From Paracoccaceae bacterium (GTDB lineage Bacteria; Pseudomonadota; Alphaproteobacteria; Rhodobacterales; Rhodobacteraceae), in NCBI GenBank assembly GCA_002712045.1, contig PARX01000048.1:41472-54780 (forward strand): a stretch of 13,309 nt of DNA, in the 5' to 3' direction. The notes beneath the pieces are model-generated. The model ran no database searches. It was given only the letters and a program-made list of their open reading frames with translations, and was not told the origin of the DNA. The position numbers and the translations under genes are program-made. Positions 1-7,170 of the stretch are shown in pieces. Positions within the stretch are counted from its first letter, which is position 1. Each line of letters starts with the position of its first letter.

Positions 1-753
1 TTAGCTTGATCCTACTTCAATTCCAGCTTTCTCTAATTTAGTTCTTACTGTTTCCGCTAATTTTATTGCAGCAGGATTATCGCCATGAACGCAAATAGTA
101 TCTACTGAAACAGGTATTTTCTTTCCATTTATTGAAGTTAATGCCTTTTCTTCTAACATTTTCAAAACATTATCTGCTGCTATCTTTGGATCATGTATTA
201 ATGCACCACTCATCTTACGAGATACTAATTGGCCATGGTCTGTATAGGAACGATCCGCAAAAACCTCACATTTGAAAGGTTGATCAAGAAGAGTTGCTGC
301 TTCCTGAAGTTTGGTCCCAGCAACAACAAAAATTGGCAATAACATATCAAAATCTTTAATTGCTTGGGTAAACACAGATGATATTTCCAAATCCTCACAT
401 GCGATATTATTTAGGGCACCATGAAGTTTTACATGATTCAACAACCCACCTTTTGCCAAAATAATCGATTTCAAAGCTCCAATTTGATATAGTGTTAAAT
501 ATCTTAACTCTTTAGAGCTTATCTCAATACGTCGACGCCCAAATCCTTTTAAATCTTGAAAGCCTGGGTGAGCGCCAATTGCAACTTTTTTCTCAATACA
601 CAAATCAACTGTATCGGCCATGATTTCTGGATCACCACCATGAAATCCACAGGCAACATTTGCCGATGTTACAATGTCTAACATGTCCGGATCATTGCCG
701 ATCTGATAAGGACCAAAACTTTCTCCTAAATCAGCGTTTAAATCAACTTTCAT
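1..753 (-). CDS. pxpA: 5-oxoprolinase subunit A (LamB/YcsF family)
   Basis: PxpA works with PxpB and PxpC in the cytoplasm to open 5-oxoproline to glutamate using ATP. The protein begins with the family signature DLNADLGESFG (residues 4-14). It then shows SANVACGFHGGDP (30-42), GAHPGF with GFGRRR, VKLHGALNN, a DRSYTDHGQLVSR block and ICVHGDNP near the C-terminus. The 250 residues are close to E. coli PxpA (244). I chose the ATG at 753 because AGAGGAG lies about 9 nt upstream; the ATG at 762 has no room for a ribosome site and the TTG at 783 only adds unconserved residues. The gene overlaps the end of pxpC by 11 nt, so translation is probably coupled. The usual KPHGALYN reads KLHGALNN here, a mild divergence. 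The stop codon lies at the window edge, so anything downstream is unseen. Family assignment is firm; activity is inferred. Confidence 0.93.
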   Translation of the reverse strand: MKVDLNADLGESFGPYQIGNDPDMLDIVTSANVACGFHGGDPEIMADTVDLCIEKKVAIGAHPGFQDLKGFGRRRIEISSKELRYLTLYQIGALKSIILAKGGLLNHVKLHGALNNIACEDLEISSVFTQAIKDFDMLLPIFVVAGTKLQEAATLLDQPFKCEVFADRSYTDHGQLVSRKMSGALIHDPKIAADNVLKMLEEKALTSINGKKIPVSVDTICVHGDNPAAIKLAETVRTKLEKAGIEVGSS

Positions 754-1753
754 CAAATTCATCTCCTCTGATAGCTCCTCCAACTAAACTATAATTTAAA
801 AGATTAGAAATATTATGGGGATCACGTTGCACAGAAGCTACTTGACTCCGCAAGTTACCTAATTGTTCTGATAATACTTCTAGAGCATTTACAGCCTCTC
901 TTAGAGAGACCAAAACAAAATTGAATTTTGAAGCAACTGATTTCTGTGCGAATTTATGCAAATCTGCTGAAATTATCGTGGATATTCTAGGATATCCTCC
1001 TGTTGGCTGCCTATCATTCAATAAAACAGTTGGAGTGCCTTCGCCATCTATCTGAATGTCACCTAGTTCTATTGCATCCGACAAAACACTCAATCCTTCG
1101 TCGGTATAAAAATTTTCCCCATTAAAAGTTAATTTCACTCCCATGCGATTACGCATTGGAGATACTTTAAACTCAGTACTAAAAAATCTTTGCAAAACTT
1201 TTTCCGAAAATAAATTAGTTTGTGGTCCAGCCACAACCCTAATCTTACTAGAATCAAAGTAATCATTTAATTTCAATAATTTAAGGTCTCTATATGAGGT
1301 AGATTTGTATGGTAATATATTACCAATTTCTAAAGTTGCCCCTAACCCGACCTGAAAATTAGTACTCCTCGAACCCAAATGTGAAGTACTAAGAAAACCT
1401 CCTGCTACATGTAAATAACCATAAAAACCATTTGAAATTGATCCTATTTCAATTTCATCCCCCGCTTTCGCCTCAAAAACTTGACCCTGCTGAATAAGAT
1501 TGCCATTCAACTTTAGTGGTGCTTCCGCACCTGTGAAAACAAAAAACGAGCTTGTTTGAACCTTAAATTTACCACCAACAGCCGAAAATTCTAAAGCAGC
1601 GGTATTACCTTCGTCATTTAAGAGCACTCGACCTTGGGCTAAGGCGAGCTTGTCAACTGCACCACCTGATGTGACGCCGTACCGCTGCAGTCCTGGTCTA
1701 CCATCATCTTGAACTGACGCTCCAACTAGAGCACTGTTAATATATAAACTCAT
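743..1753 (-). CDS. pxpC: 5-oxoprolinase subunit C (biotin-dependent carboxyltransferase / KipA family)
   Basis: PxpC is the KipA-like partner of PxpB in the 5-oxoprolinase complex; older annotations call it allophanate hydrolase subunit 2 or KipA. The N-terminus carries the signature QDDGRPGLQRYGV (residues 15-27), followed by SGGAVDKLALAQGRVLLN and AALEFS. Around residues 243-257 it has the hallmark LLNDRQPTGGYPRI. Its 336 residues are a little longer than E. coli PxpC (310), with the extra length in a less conserved C-terminal tail. The ATG overlaps the pxpB stop as ATGA (1750-1753), and the 3' end overlaps pxpA, so the three subunits form one translationally coupled unit. The pxpB-pxpC-pxpA order makes 5-oxoprolinase much more likely than urea-carboxylase function, because no biotin-carboxylase gene is present. 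Confidence 0.92.
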   Translation of the reverse strand: MSLYINSALVGASVQDDGRPGLQRYGVTSGGAVDKLALAQGRVLLNDEGNTAALEFSAVGGKFKVQTSSFFVFTGAEAPLKLNGNLIQQGQVFEAKAGDEIEIGSISNGFYGYLHVAGGFLSTSHLGSRSTNFQVGLGATLEIGNILPYKSTSYRDLKLLKLNDYFDSSKIRVVAGPQTNLFSEKVLQRFFSTEFKVSPMRNRMGVKLTFNGENFYTDEGLSVLSDAIELGDIQIDGEGTPTVLLNDRQPTGGYPRISTIISADLHKFAQKSVASKFNFVLVSLREAVNALEVLSEQLGNLRSQVASVQRDPHNISNLLNYSLVGGAIRGDEFDES

Positions 1754-2478
1754 TTTTCAAGAGTCTCCCATAGTTTATCATGGGCTATTGACTGCGCTTT
1801 AGCACTACTAATTTGTTCAAAACGAATTTTATCACCAGGCTTAAGTAAAAAATTGGGATCTTTACCAAGATCAAAGGTTAAACATGGCGATTGACCGATT
1901 CTTCGCCATCCAGTTGGCATATTTGATGCAGGAAAAACTGTTTGTCTCAACGCAATCAAAAGCGAGCCACCTGGAACCGATGGGTTGATCTTTTTGCCAC
2001 GGGGTATGTCCCAAATTGGTGGTAACAATCCACAGTAACTACACCCAGCAGAGAAACCGAGCATCATCACCTGTTGCTCAGACTCCGAATGCCCACTTAT
2101 CACTTGATCTGGTCTTATTTGCATAATGTCAGCCACCTCATCTAATTCAGGCCCTTCATTACCCCCATAAACCGCAGGAATAACAAACGAACGGCCACCA
2201 GAAAGGTCAACATTCAAATTAGATTCTAATAAAGCATCAATGTAATCCCTTAAGAATTGATAAGAAACTGTTAAAGGATCGAACCGTACCATTAGACTTA
2301 CAAGTGTGGGGATTGTTTCTAAAACACCTTCTGGTAAGTCTTTATTAAGTTCAAAATCCAAAGCCAAAGCTTTTTTATTTAATTCTATAGAAAACTTTTC
2401 TCCAAACACCACAATTAACCCACTATCTCCAATCGAAGTAATTTGAGGGAAAACCATCTTATTTTTATTAAATTTCAT
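1750..2478 (-). CDS. pxpB: 5-oxoprolinase subunit B (KipI / AHS1 family), divergent active-region motif
   Basis: This is the KipI-like subunit that pairs with PxpC in 5-oxoproline hydrolysis. Supporting motifs are GDSGLIVVFG near the N-terminus (residues 17-26), IPAVYGGNEGPELDEVA in the middle, then VPGGSLLIALRQTVFPAS, PTGWRRIGQSP and LLKPGDKIRFE towards the C-terminus. These follow the family order of IPVVYGG, VPAGS, PGGWQLIG and LRPGD. At 242 residues it is slightly longer than E. coli PxpB (218). One point is odd: the segment usually written GFQPGFPYLGSLP reads GFSAGCSYCGLLP, with the PG replaced by AG and two cysteines introduced. It could be a KipI subtype with altered specificity, but the operon partners argue for PxpB. 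The ATG at 2478 has no clear Shine-Dalgarno sequence; an in-frame ATG at 2457 is an alternative start. A 66-bp AT-rich spacer separates it from rpe upstream. Confidence 0.87.
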   Translation of the reverse strand: MKFNKNKMVFPQITSIGDSGLIVVFGEKFSIELNKKALALDFELNKDLPEGVLETIPTLVSLMVRFDPLTVSYQFLRDYIDALLESNLNVDLSGGRSFVIPAVYGGNEGPELDEVADIMQIRPDQVISGHSESEQQVMMLGFSAGCSYCGLLPPIWDIPRGKKINPSVPGGSLLIALRQTVFPASNMPTGWRRIGQSPCLTFDLGKDPNFLLKPGDKIRFEQISSAKAQSIAHDKLWETLEK

Positions 2479-2516
2479 TTTTTTTGGCGTTCGTTAATTA
2501 TTTATCCAACAAAATA

Positions 2517-2530
2517 TTATTAATTAATAA
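2517..2530. repeat. 14-bp AT-only perfect palindrome
   Basis: TTATTAATTAATAA is a perfect palindrome in the spacer between rpe and pxpB. It could be an operator or a weak pausing hairpin, but the spacer is almost entirely A and T, so chance is a real explanation. Confidence 0.3.
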
Positions 2531-2544
2531 AGTCATAAATAAGA

Positions 2545-3234
2545 TTACATTTTCTTGCTAACTGAAGTTCTAATTAAATCAATATTTTTGCCATAAATCT
2601 CTGGCTTTTCAACAGACCCTCCTCGAAACACACTTGAGCCAGCGACAAGTATATTTGCACCAGCATTTACAACAAGTGGTGCTGTTTCCGCATTGATACC
2701 ACCATCAATTTCGATATGAATTGGTCGATCCCCGATTAAGTCTTTAATTTTTTTTATTTTCTCTATCTGCGAATATATAAATTTTTGCCCACCAAATCCT
2801 GGATTTACTGTCATAACACAAACTAAATCGACCAGATCTAATACATTTTCCAAACTTTCAACAGGAGTTCCAGGATTAAGTGCTACTCCAGCCTTAACGC
2901 CAAAGCCTCGGATAGCCTGCATAGTGCGATGAATATGAGGCGTTGCTTCCACGTGGGCGGAAATAATATCCGCACCGGCTTCAACAAAATTCTGCAAATG
3001 TGAATCAACAGGAGCAATCATCAGATGTACATCCATTATTGTATTAATAAAGGGCCTGATAGCCTTGCAGGTTTCCGCCCCAAACGTAATGTTTGGAACA
3101 AAATGACCATCCATAACATCGATATGAACCAAATCAGCACCCTGATTCTCAATCGCCAAGCACTCTTCTCCAAAATTCGAAAAGTCTGCGCTAAGAATTG
3201 ATGGTGCTATTTTTATACTTTTATCAAACTTCAT
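2545..3234 (-). CDS. rpe: ribulose-phosphate 3-epimerase
   Basis: Rpe interconverts D-ribulose 5-phosphate and D-xylulose 5-phosphate in the pentose phosphate pathway (and the Calvin cycle where present). The 229-residue protein is a single TIM barrel of normal length. PSILSADF is at residues 11-18, VHIDVMDGHFVPN at 36-48, DVHLMI at 68-73, MTVNPGFGGQKF at 141-152, IEIDGGI at 174-180 and a phosphate-binding LVAGSSVF near the end. The metal and catalytic positions are intact: His37, Asp39, His70 and Asp177. The ATG at 3234 is the first in frame and places the signature at the usual distance; the ribosome site is weak (AAGAGA, about 11 nt upstream). It is the first gene of the minus-strand cluster and diverges from the beta-oxidation operon. 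Linkage to pxpBCA has no obvious metabolic logic and may simply reflect cotranscription. Confidence 0.96.
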   Translation of the reverse strand: MKFDKSIKIAPSILSADFSNFGEECLAIENQGADLVHIDVMDGHFVPNITFGAETCKAIRPFINTIMDVHLMIAPVDSHLQNFVEAGADIISAHVEATPHIHRTMQAIRGFGVKAGVALNPGTPVESLENVLDLVDLVCVMTVNPGFGGQKFIYSQIEKIKKIKDLIGDRPIHIEIDGGINAETAPLVVNAGANILVAGSSVFRGGSVEKPEIYGKNIDLIRTSVSKKM

Positions 3235-3262
3235 TTGGAATCACATCTCTTTTAATAATCCC

Positions 3263-3290
3263 ACCATACAGGAAACCATTAAATTGTTAA
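3263..3290 (-). promoter_or_regulatory. candidate sigma-70 promoter for rpe-pxpBCA
   Basis: Read on the minus strand, TTAACA is followed after 16 nt by TATGGT, about 30 nt before the rpe start codon. The match to TTGACA/TATAAT is moderate and the region is AT-rich, so this is tentative. Confidence 0.3.
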
Positions 3291-3322
3291 AAGAAAATTA
3301 CCGCCACGTTAGCCAACTTAGT

Positions 3323-3334
3323 ATTTGTACAAAT
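3323..3334. promoter_or_regulatory. palindromic operator candidate upstream of the beta-oxidation operon
   Basis: ATTTGTACAAAT is a perfect 12-bp palindrome in the divergent region between rpe and the MaoC gene, 38 nt before the latter's start. A central GT/AC inside AT-rich arms is typical of operators bound by GntR-type and some TetR-type repressors, which often control acyl-CoA metabolism. No regulator gene is in the window, so the link is inferred. Confidence 0.4.
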
Positions 3335-3372
3335 CACACCGGCAAGGTATCAACAATGAAAGGAAAATGATA

Positions 3373-3840
3373 ATGTCTATAGCTGAAAAAGTTTATGAAA
3401 CTCAATTAAATCAGTTGGGAACTGAAATAGGAATATCGCCTTGGATAAAGATTGATCAGAATATGATCAATAAATTTGCAGATGTAACACTGGACCCTCA
3501 GTTCATACATGTTGATGAAAATAGAGCAAAGTTGGAAACGCCATTTGGAGGGACCATTGCACACGGATTTTTAAGTTTATCTTTAGCATCAAAATTTGCT
3601 ATTGATACCTTCCCTCCTCAAACAGGTCAGGTTATGGGAATAAATTATGGGTTAAATAAAGTACGTTTTTTAAATCCTGTGAAGAATGGAGCACGTGTAC
3701 GAGGAAAATTCACGATGAATAAGGTAACCAGAAAGTCAGAATCACAAATATTGAGAGAAATGGGATTAGTTATAGAAATAGAGAATGAGCCAACTCCAGC
3801 CTTATATGCAGAGTGGTTAACGTTAGCAATTTTTGAATAA
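3373..3840 (+). CDS. MaoC/NodN-like acyl dehydratase ((R)-enoyl-CoA hydratase type)
   Basis: This is a hotdog-fold protein of the MaoC family, close to the NodN/Rv0130 subgroup, expected to hydrate trans-2-enoyl-CoA to (R)-3-hydroxyacyl-CoA. The key block FADVTLDPQFIHVDENRA (residues 35-52) carries the catalytic pair Asp41 and His46, followed by PFGGTIAHGFLSLSL. The length of 155 residues fits a single-domain hydratase. I chose the ATG at 3373, which has AAAGGA about 8 nt upstream; an ATG two codons earlier at 3367 and a TTG at 3325 are less likely. It leads the operon, with the thiolase ATG 10 nt after its stop. Because the operon also encodes a crotonase-type (S)-hydratase, the MaoC protein may act on a different intermediate (branched or cyclic) or make (R)-3-hydroxyacyl-CoA. 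The exact substrate is unknown. Confidence 0.85.
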   Translation: MSIAEKVYETQLNQLGTEIGISPWIKIDQNMINKFADVTLDPQFIHVDENRAKLETPFGGTIAHGFLSLSLASKFAIDTFPPQTGQVMGINYGLNKVRFLNPVKNGARVRGKFTMNKVTRKSESQILREMGLVIEIENEPTPALYAEWLTLAIFE

Positions 3841-3850
3841 AGGAATTAAA

Positions 3851-5056
3851 ATGTCAGACAACGTAGTCATAGTATCCACAGCTCGAACACCCATAGCCAA
3901 AGCCTACAGAGGAGCATTTAATGATACACAGCCTCAAGAGTTAATGGGTCATGCTATAAAGGAAGCGATTAGTAGAGCCAATATTAATGCAAATGAAGTG
4001 GAAGATGTTCACGTTGGAGCTGCTTTGCAACAAGGGAGCACAGGAGGAAATATTGCTCGTCAATCAGCAATACGAGCTGGTCTACCAACGTCTGTACCAG
4101 GTATGTCCATAGACAGGCAATGCTCTAGCGGATTAATGACGATAGCTTCAATCGCTGGTCGAATAAAAAATGGAGAAATCGATATTGGAGTCGCTGGTGG
4201 TGTTGAAAGTGTATCTTTAGTACAAAACGAAAAAATGAATACTTTCAGAGCAAAAGATCCTTGGAATGTCAGCAATCGACCAGATTTGTATATGAGCATG
4301 TTGGAAACTGCGGAAGTTGTCGCTGAAAGATATGGGGTTACCAGAGAAGATCAGGACAAATACGCTGCTGATAGCCACCGTCGCACTGCGAATGCACAAT
4401 CAGAGGGAAGATTAAAAGCAGAATTAGCTCCTTTAAAAACTGTTAAAAAGGTTCAAGATCGAGAAACAAAGGAAGTAACAGATGTAGAGGTTACTTTGGA
4501 AAATGACGAGGGTTTAAGGGCAAATACTACGGTTGAGAGTTTAGCTACTCTTCAACCAGTGTTTGCCAATGGACAGACAGTTGAAAAAGGAAATTACATC
4601 ACTGCTGGAAATGCATCGCAACTTTCAGATGGAGCAGCAGCGCTGGTCTTAATGAGTGAAAAAATGGCCACTTCGAAGGGATTAGAACCTTTAGGTATTT
4701 ACCGAGGTATCTCTGTTTCTGGCTGTGATCCTGATGAGATGGGAATTGGTCCCGTTTTTGCAGTACCTGAACTTCTAAAAAATTATAGCCTATCGATTGA
4801 AGATATTGACATGTGGGAGTTAAATGAAGCTTTCGCATCACAATGCTTGTACTGCCGAGATAGATTAGGAATAGACCCAGAAAAATATAATATAAATGGC
4901 GGAGCAATAGCTGTCGGTCACCCTTACGGTATGTCAGGAGCTCGAATGGCGAGCCATATTCTACACGAAGGTCGTAGAACTAATATAAAATATGGGGTTG
5001 TATCTATGTGTATAGGTGGTGGTATGGGTGCAGCAGGCCTATTTGAATTAAGTTAA
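3851..5056 (+). CDS. acetyl-CoA acyltransferase (thiolase; PimB/FadA-like)
   Basis: The thiolase cleaves 3-ketoacyl-CoA with CoA to release acetyl-CoA, the last step of the beta-oxidation cycle. The 401-residue length is normal for the family. The three catalytic residues are present: nucleophilic Cys91 in SIDRQCSSG, His357 in AVGHPYGMSGAR and Cys387 in SMCIGGGMGAAG. The N-terminus VVIVSTARTPIAKAYRGAF and the block GNASQLSDGAAALVLMS are also typical. The start is the ATG at 3851, with AAAGGA 6 nt upstream; a TTG at 3833 would overlap the MaoC gene and lacks support. It lies between the MaoC hydratase gene and the bifunctional gene. The context favours a degradative thiolase over a biosynthetic acetoacetyl-CoA thiolase, and resembles PimB of pimelate degradation, but the substrate chain cannot be read from sequence. 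Confidence 0.93.
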   Translation: MSDNVVIVSTARTPIAKAYRGAFNDTQPQELMGHAIKEAISRANINANEVEDVHVGAALQQGSTGGNIARQSAIRAGLPTSVPGMSIDRQCSSGLMTIASIAGRIKNGEIDIGVAGGVESVSLVQNEKMNTFRAKDPWNVSNRPDLYMSMLETAEVVAERYGVTREDQDKYAADSHRRTANAQSEGRLKAELAPLKTVKKVQDRETKEVTDVEVTLENDEGLRANTTVESLATLQPVFANGQTVEKGNYITAGNASQLSDGAAALVLMSEKMATSKGLEPLGIYRGISVSGCDPDEMGIGPVFAVPELLKNYSLSIEDIDMWELNEAFASQCLYCRDRLGIDPEKYNINGGAIAVGHPYGMSGARMASHILHEGRRTNIKYGVVSMCIGGGMGAAGLFELS

Positions 5057-5067
5057 AGGATGATAAA

Positions 5068-6285
5068 ATGAAAAATGTTATTTCGTACCAAACCATTGAG
5101 AAAACAGCAGTAATTACGTTTAATAATCCTCCTGTAAACGCTTTAGGTCATGCGGTTCGCAGTGGAGTCATTGAAAACTTGAAAATAGCTTCTGAAGATC
5201 CAACTATAAAAGCTGTTGTTCTGATTGGTGGAGGCAGAACTTTTCCGGCTGGTGCAGATATAACTGAATTTGGAGGCCCTCTTTTGGAGCCAGGCTTGCC
5301 CGAGGTCGTGAATTATATTGAAAATCAAAAATTGCCAGTTATCGCAGCAATTCATGGCACTGCATTAGGAGGCGGTCTAGAGATTGCGCTAGGAGCGCAT
5401 TTCAGAATAGCTTTAAACTCTGCAAAAATTGGATTGCCTGAGGTTCACCTGGGCTTACTGCCAGGAGCTGGAGGGACACAAAGAGTACCTAGGATCGCCG
5501 GGGCAAAAGCTTCCATCGAACTCATGACCTCGGGAACGCCAATATCTGCTAGTCGCGGAAATAAAATTGGTATCATTGATCGATTAACTGACAGGGATCT
5601 TCTTGACGCAGCAATTCACTTTTCGAATGAAATTATCGAAAAGAATATCCCAATAGTTAAAACTTCAGAAAGATCTGAGGGATTAAAAGATATAAAAGGC
5701 AATAAGCAAGCTATAGATGACGCTAGAGCAGTATTAGAAGTTAAGGCAAAAGGACTTCATGCTCCTTTTAGAATAATCGACTGTGTTGAGGTATCTTTAA
5801 GTTCATCTATCAATGAAGGACTAAAGTATGAACGCGAAGCTTTTATTGATTGTTTAAACACCACACAGCGTGAAGGGTTGGTTCATGCATTTTTTGCTGA
5901 GCGTAAAAGTGCGAAAGTTCCAGAAGCTGGAAGAGCAGAACCACGCCCATTATCTTCGCTAGCCGTTATCGGAGGTGGCACTATGGGTAGCGGAATAACA
6001 CTAGCAGCGCTTAAATCAGGAATGCACGTTGTAATGGTTGAACAAGATGATGCTAGCATTGCAAAGGGCATATCCAATGTTGAAAAGGTACTTGACCGGG
6101 ACCTTTCTAAAGGGCGATTAGATAATGAAAGAAAATCAGAAATACTGAATAGATACAGACCAACGACAAATTTCAAAGATATCGCGAGTGCGGATATGAT
6201 TATTGAAGCGGTGTTTGAAGAAATGGATATCAAAAACAGGTTTTTCAAAAGATTGATAAATTCGCAAAACAGGGCGCAGTTTTAG
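5068..6285 (+). CDS. N-terminal fragment of the bifunctional enzyme (crotonase domain plus start of the NAD-binding domain)
   Basis: The reading frame as it stands encodes 405 residues: a complete crotonase domain, a linker and the first part of the 3-hydroxyacyl-CoA dehydrogenase Rossmann fold, up to DMIIEAVFEEMDIKNRFFK. The last dozen or so residues are out-of-frame sequence ending in RAQF. The ATG at 5068 is preceded by AAAGGA and starts 11 nt after the thiolase stop. If only this part were made, enoyl-CoA hydratase activity could survive, but the dehydrogenase could not. Confidence 0.8.
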   Translation: MKNVISYQTIEKTAVITFNNPPVNALGHAVRSGVIENLKIASEDPTIKAVVLIGGGRTFPAGADITEFGGPLLEPGLPEVVNYIENQKLPVIAAIHGTALGGGLEIALGAHFRIALNSAKIGLPEVHLGLLPGAGGTQRVPRIAGAKASIELMTSGTPISASRGNKIGIIDRLTDRDLLDAAIHFSNEIIEKNIPIVKTSERSEGLKDIKGNKQAIDDARAVLEVKAKGLHAPFRIIDCVEVSLSSSINEGLKYEREAFIDCLNTTQREGLVHAFFAERKSAKVPEAGRAEPRPLSSLAVIGGGTMGSGITLAALKSGMHVVMVEQDDASIAKGISNVEKVLDRDLSKGRLDNERKSEILNRYRPTTNFKDIASADMIIEAVFEEMDIKNRFFKRLINSQNRAQF

Positions 6286-6383
6286 CTTCAAATACAAGTT
6301 ACTTAGATATAGATGAAATAGCATCAGCAACCGAAAGACCCCAAGACGTTATTGGGCTTCATTTTTTCTCCCCTGCAAACATT

Positions 6384-7163
6384 ATGAAACTTTTGGAAAT
6401 TGTTATTCCTTCCAATCCAAACGATGACGTAGTCGCTACTGGATTCTTACTCGCAAAGAAAATGAGAAAAATACCAGTAAGAGCGGGTAACTGTCATGGT
6501 TTTATTGGCAATCGGATACTTTCAATTTATGGCGAATTAGCGTCTTATTTAGTTGAAGATGGCGCTAGTCCACATCAAGTTGACGAAGCCATTAGAAACT
6601 TTGGTTACCCAATGGGCCCTTTTCAGATGTTTGATATGGCAGGTTTAGATATTGGTTGGGCTAACCGGAAAGCCGGCAAATCTACCCGAGATCCTAATAG
6701 ACGATACGTGGGGATTGCCGATAGAATTTGCGAAAAAGGTTGGTTTGGTCAAAAAACTGGCAAGGGTTTTTACGACTATCCAGATGGAATTAGGTTTGGT
6801 GTAGAAAACCCCGATCTAAAAGAAATTATTGAAAGTGAAAGATCCAATAATAATATCACCCCAAAGAAATTTTCAGAACAAGAAATCTTAAGACGATATA
6901 TGGCCGCTATGATTAACGAAGCGGCAGATGTGGTGGATGAAGGAATAGCCCTTCGACCTTCCGATGTAGACGTAACCTTATTATATGGTTATGGTTTTCC
7001 TCGTTATCGTGGTGGGCCCTTAAAATACGCAGATATGTATGGATTAGAAAAACTTGTAAAAGACATTAAAGAATTCGAAAAAGAGGATCCTATATTTTGG
7101 AGTCTCTCTCCCTTACTGGAAAGATTAGCTCGCGAAAATAAGACTTTTGACAGTTTAAATTGA
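6384..7163 (+). CDS. C-terminal fragment of the bifunctional enzyme (3-hydroxyacyl-CoA dehydrogenase C-terminal domains)
   Basis: This open frame of 259 residues begins at an internal ATG inside the conserved HFFSPANIMKLLEIV block, so it is the continuation of the upstream gene rather than an independent start. Coding homology extends upstream to about 6255 in the same frame. It carries NCHGFIGNRIL, GYPMGPFQMFDMAGLDIGW and KTGKGFYDYPDG, the first 3HCDH C-terminal domain. A second copy follows with ALRPSDVDVTLLYGYGFPRYRGGP. No ribosome site precedes the ATG. The stop is 7 nt before the next gene. Confidence 0.8.
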   Translation: MKLLEIVIPSNPNDDVVATGFLLAKKMRKIPVRAGNCHGFIGNRILSIYGELASYLVEDGASPHQVDEAIRNFGYPMGPFQMFDMAGLDIGWANRKAGKSTRDPNRRYVGIADRICEKGWFGQKTGKGFYDYPDGIRFGVENPDLKEIIESERSNNNITPKKFSEQEILRRYMAAMINEAADVVDEGIALRPSDVDVTLLYGYGFPRYRGGPLKYADMYGLEKLVKDIKEFEKEDPIFWSLSPLLERLARENKTFDSLN

Positions 7164-7170
7164 GTAACAA

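Larger units (their letters stand above)
5068..7163 (+). pseudogene. bifunctional enoyl-CoA hydratase / 3-hydroxyacyl-CoA dehydrogenase, interrupted by a frameshift
   Basis: Taken together this is one fatty-acid-oxidation multifunctional enzyme (FadB/FadJ/PimF type) of about 698 residues, the usual size. The N-terminal crotonase domain (about residues 5-190) has both catalytic glutamates: Glu105 in GGGLEIAL and Glu125 in GLPEVHLGLLPGAGGTQR. An NAD-binding Rossmann motif GGGTMG follows at 302-307. The first frame then ends at a TAG at 6283-6285, while homology continues one base back: GAVLASNTSYLDID is followed by HFFSPANIMKLLEIV with the dehydrogenase catalytic histidine, then the C-terminal domain. 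The second frame has a stop at 6216-6218, so the break lies between 6219 and 6285. The match to family sequence narrows it to the TTTTTCAAAAG run (6241-6251) or just after. Restoring one base gives a continuous FF(K/Q)KIDKFAKQGAVLASN. A sequencing or assembly error, a true mutation and recoding are all possible; no canonical slippery heptamer is visible. Intact flanking operon genes favour an error or a very recent mutation. Confidence 0.85.

Noticed and set aside
4060..4907. Minus-strand open frames of 79, 60 and 102 codons inside the thiolase gene
   Set aside because: The plus-strand thiolase is complete with all catalytic residues; the antisense frames show no motifs or ribosome sites.
6241..6251. 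Programmed -1 ribosomal frameshifting at TTTTTCAAAAG
   Set aside because: The zero-frame codons do not form an X XXY YYZ slippery heptamer, and this enzyme family is not known to need recoding; error or mutation is simpler.
5143..6330. Minus-strand open frames of 70, 121 and 64 codons within the bifunctional gene
   Set aside because: They are shadows of a clearly homologous coding region on the plus strand, including across the frameshift.
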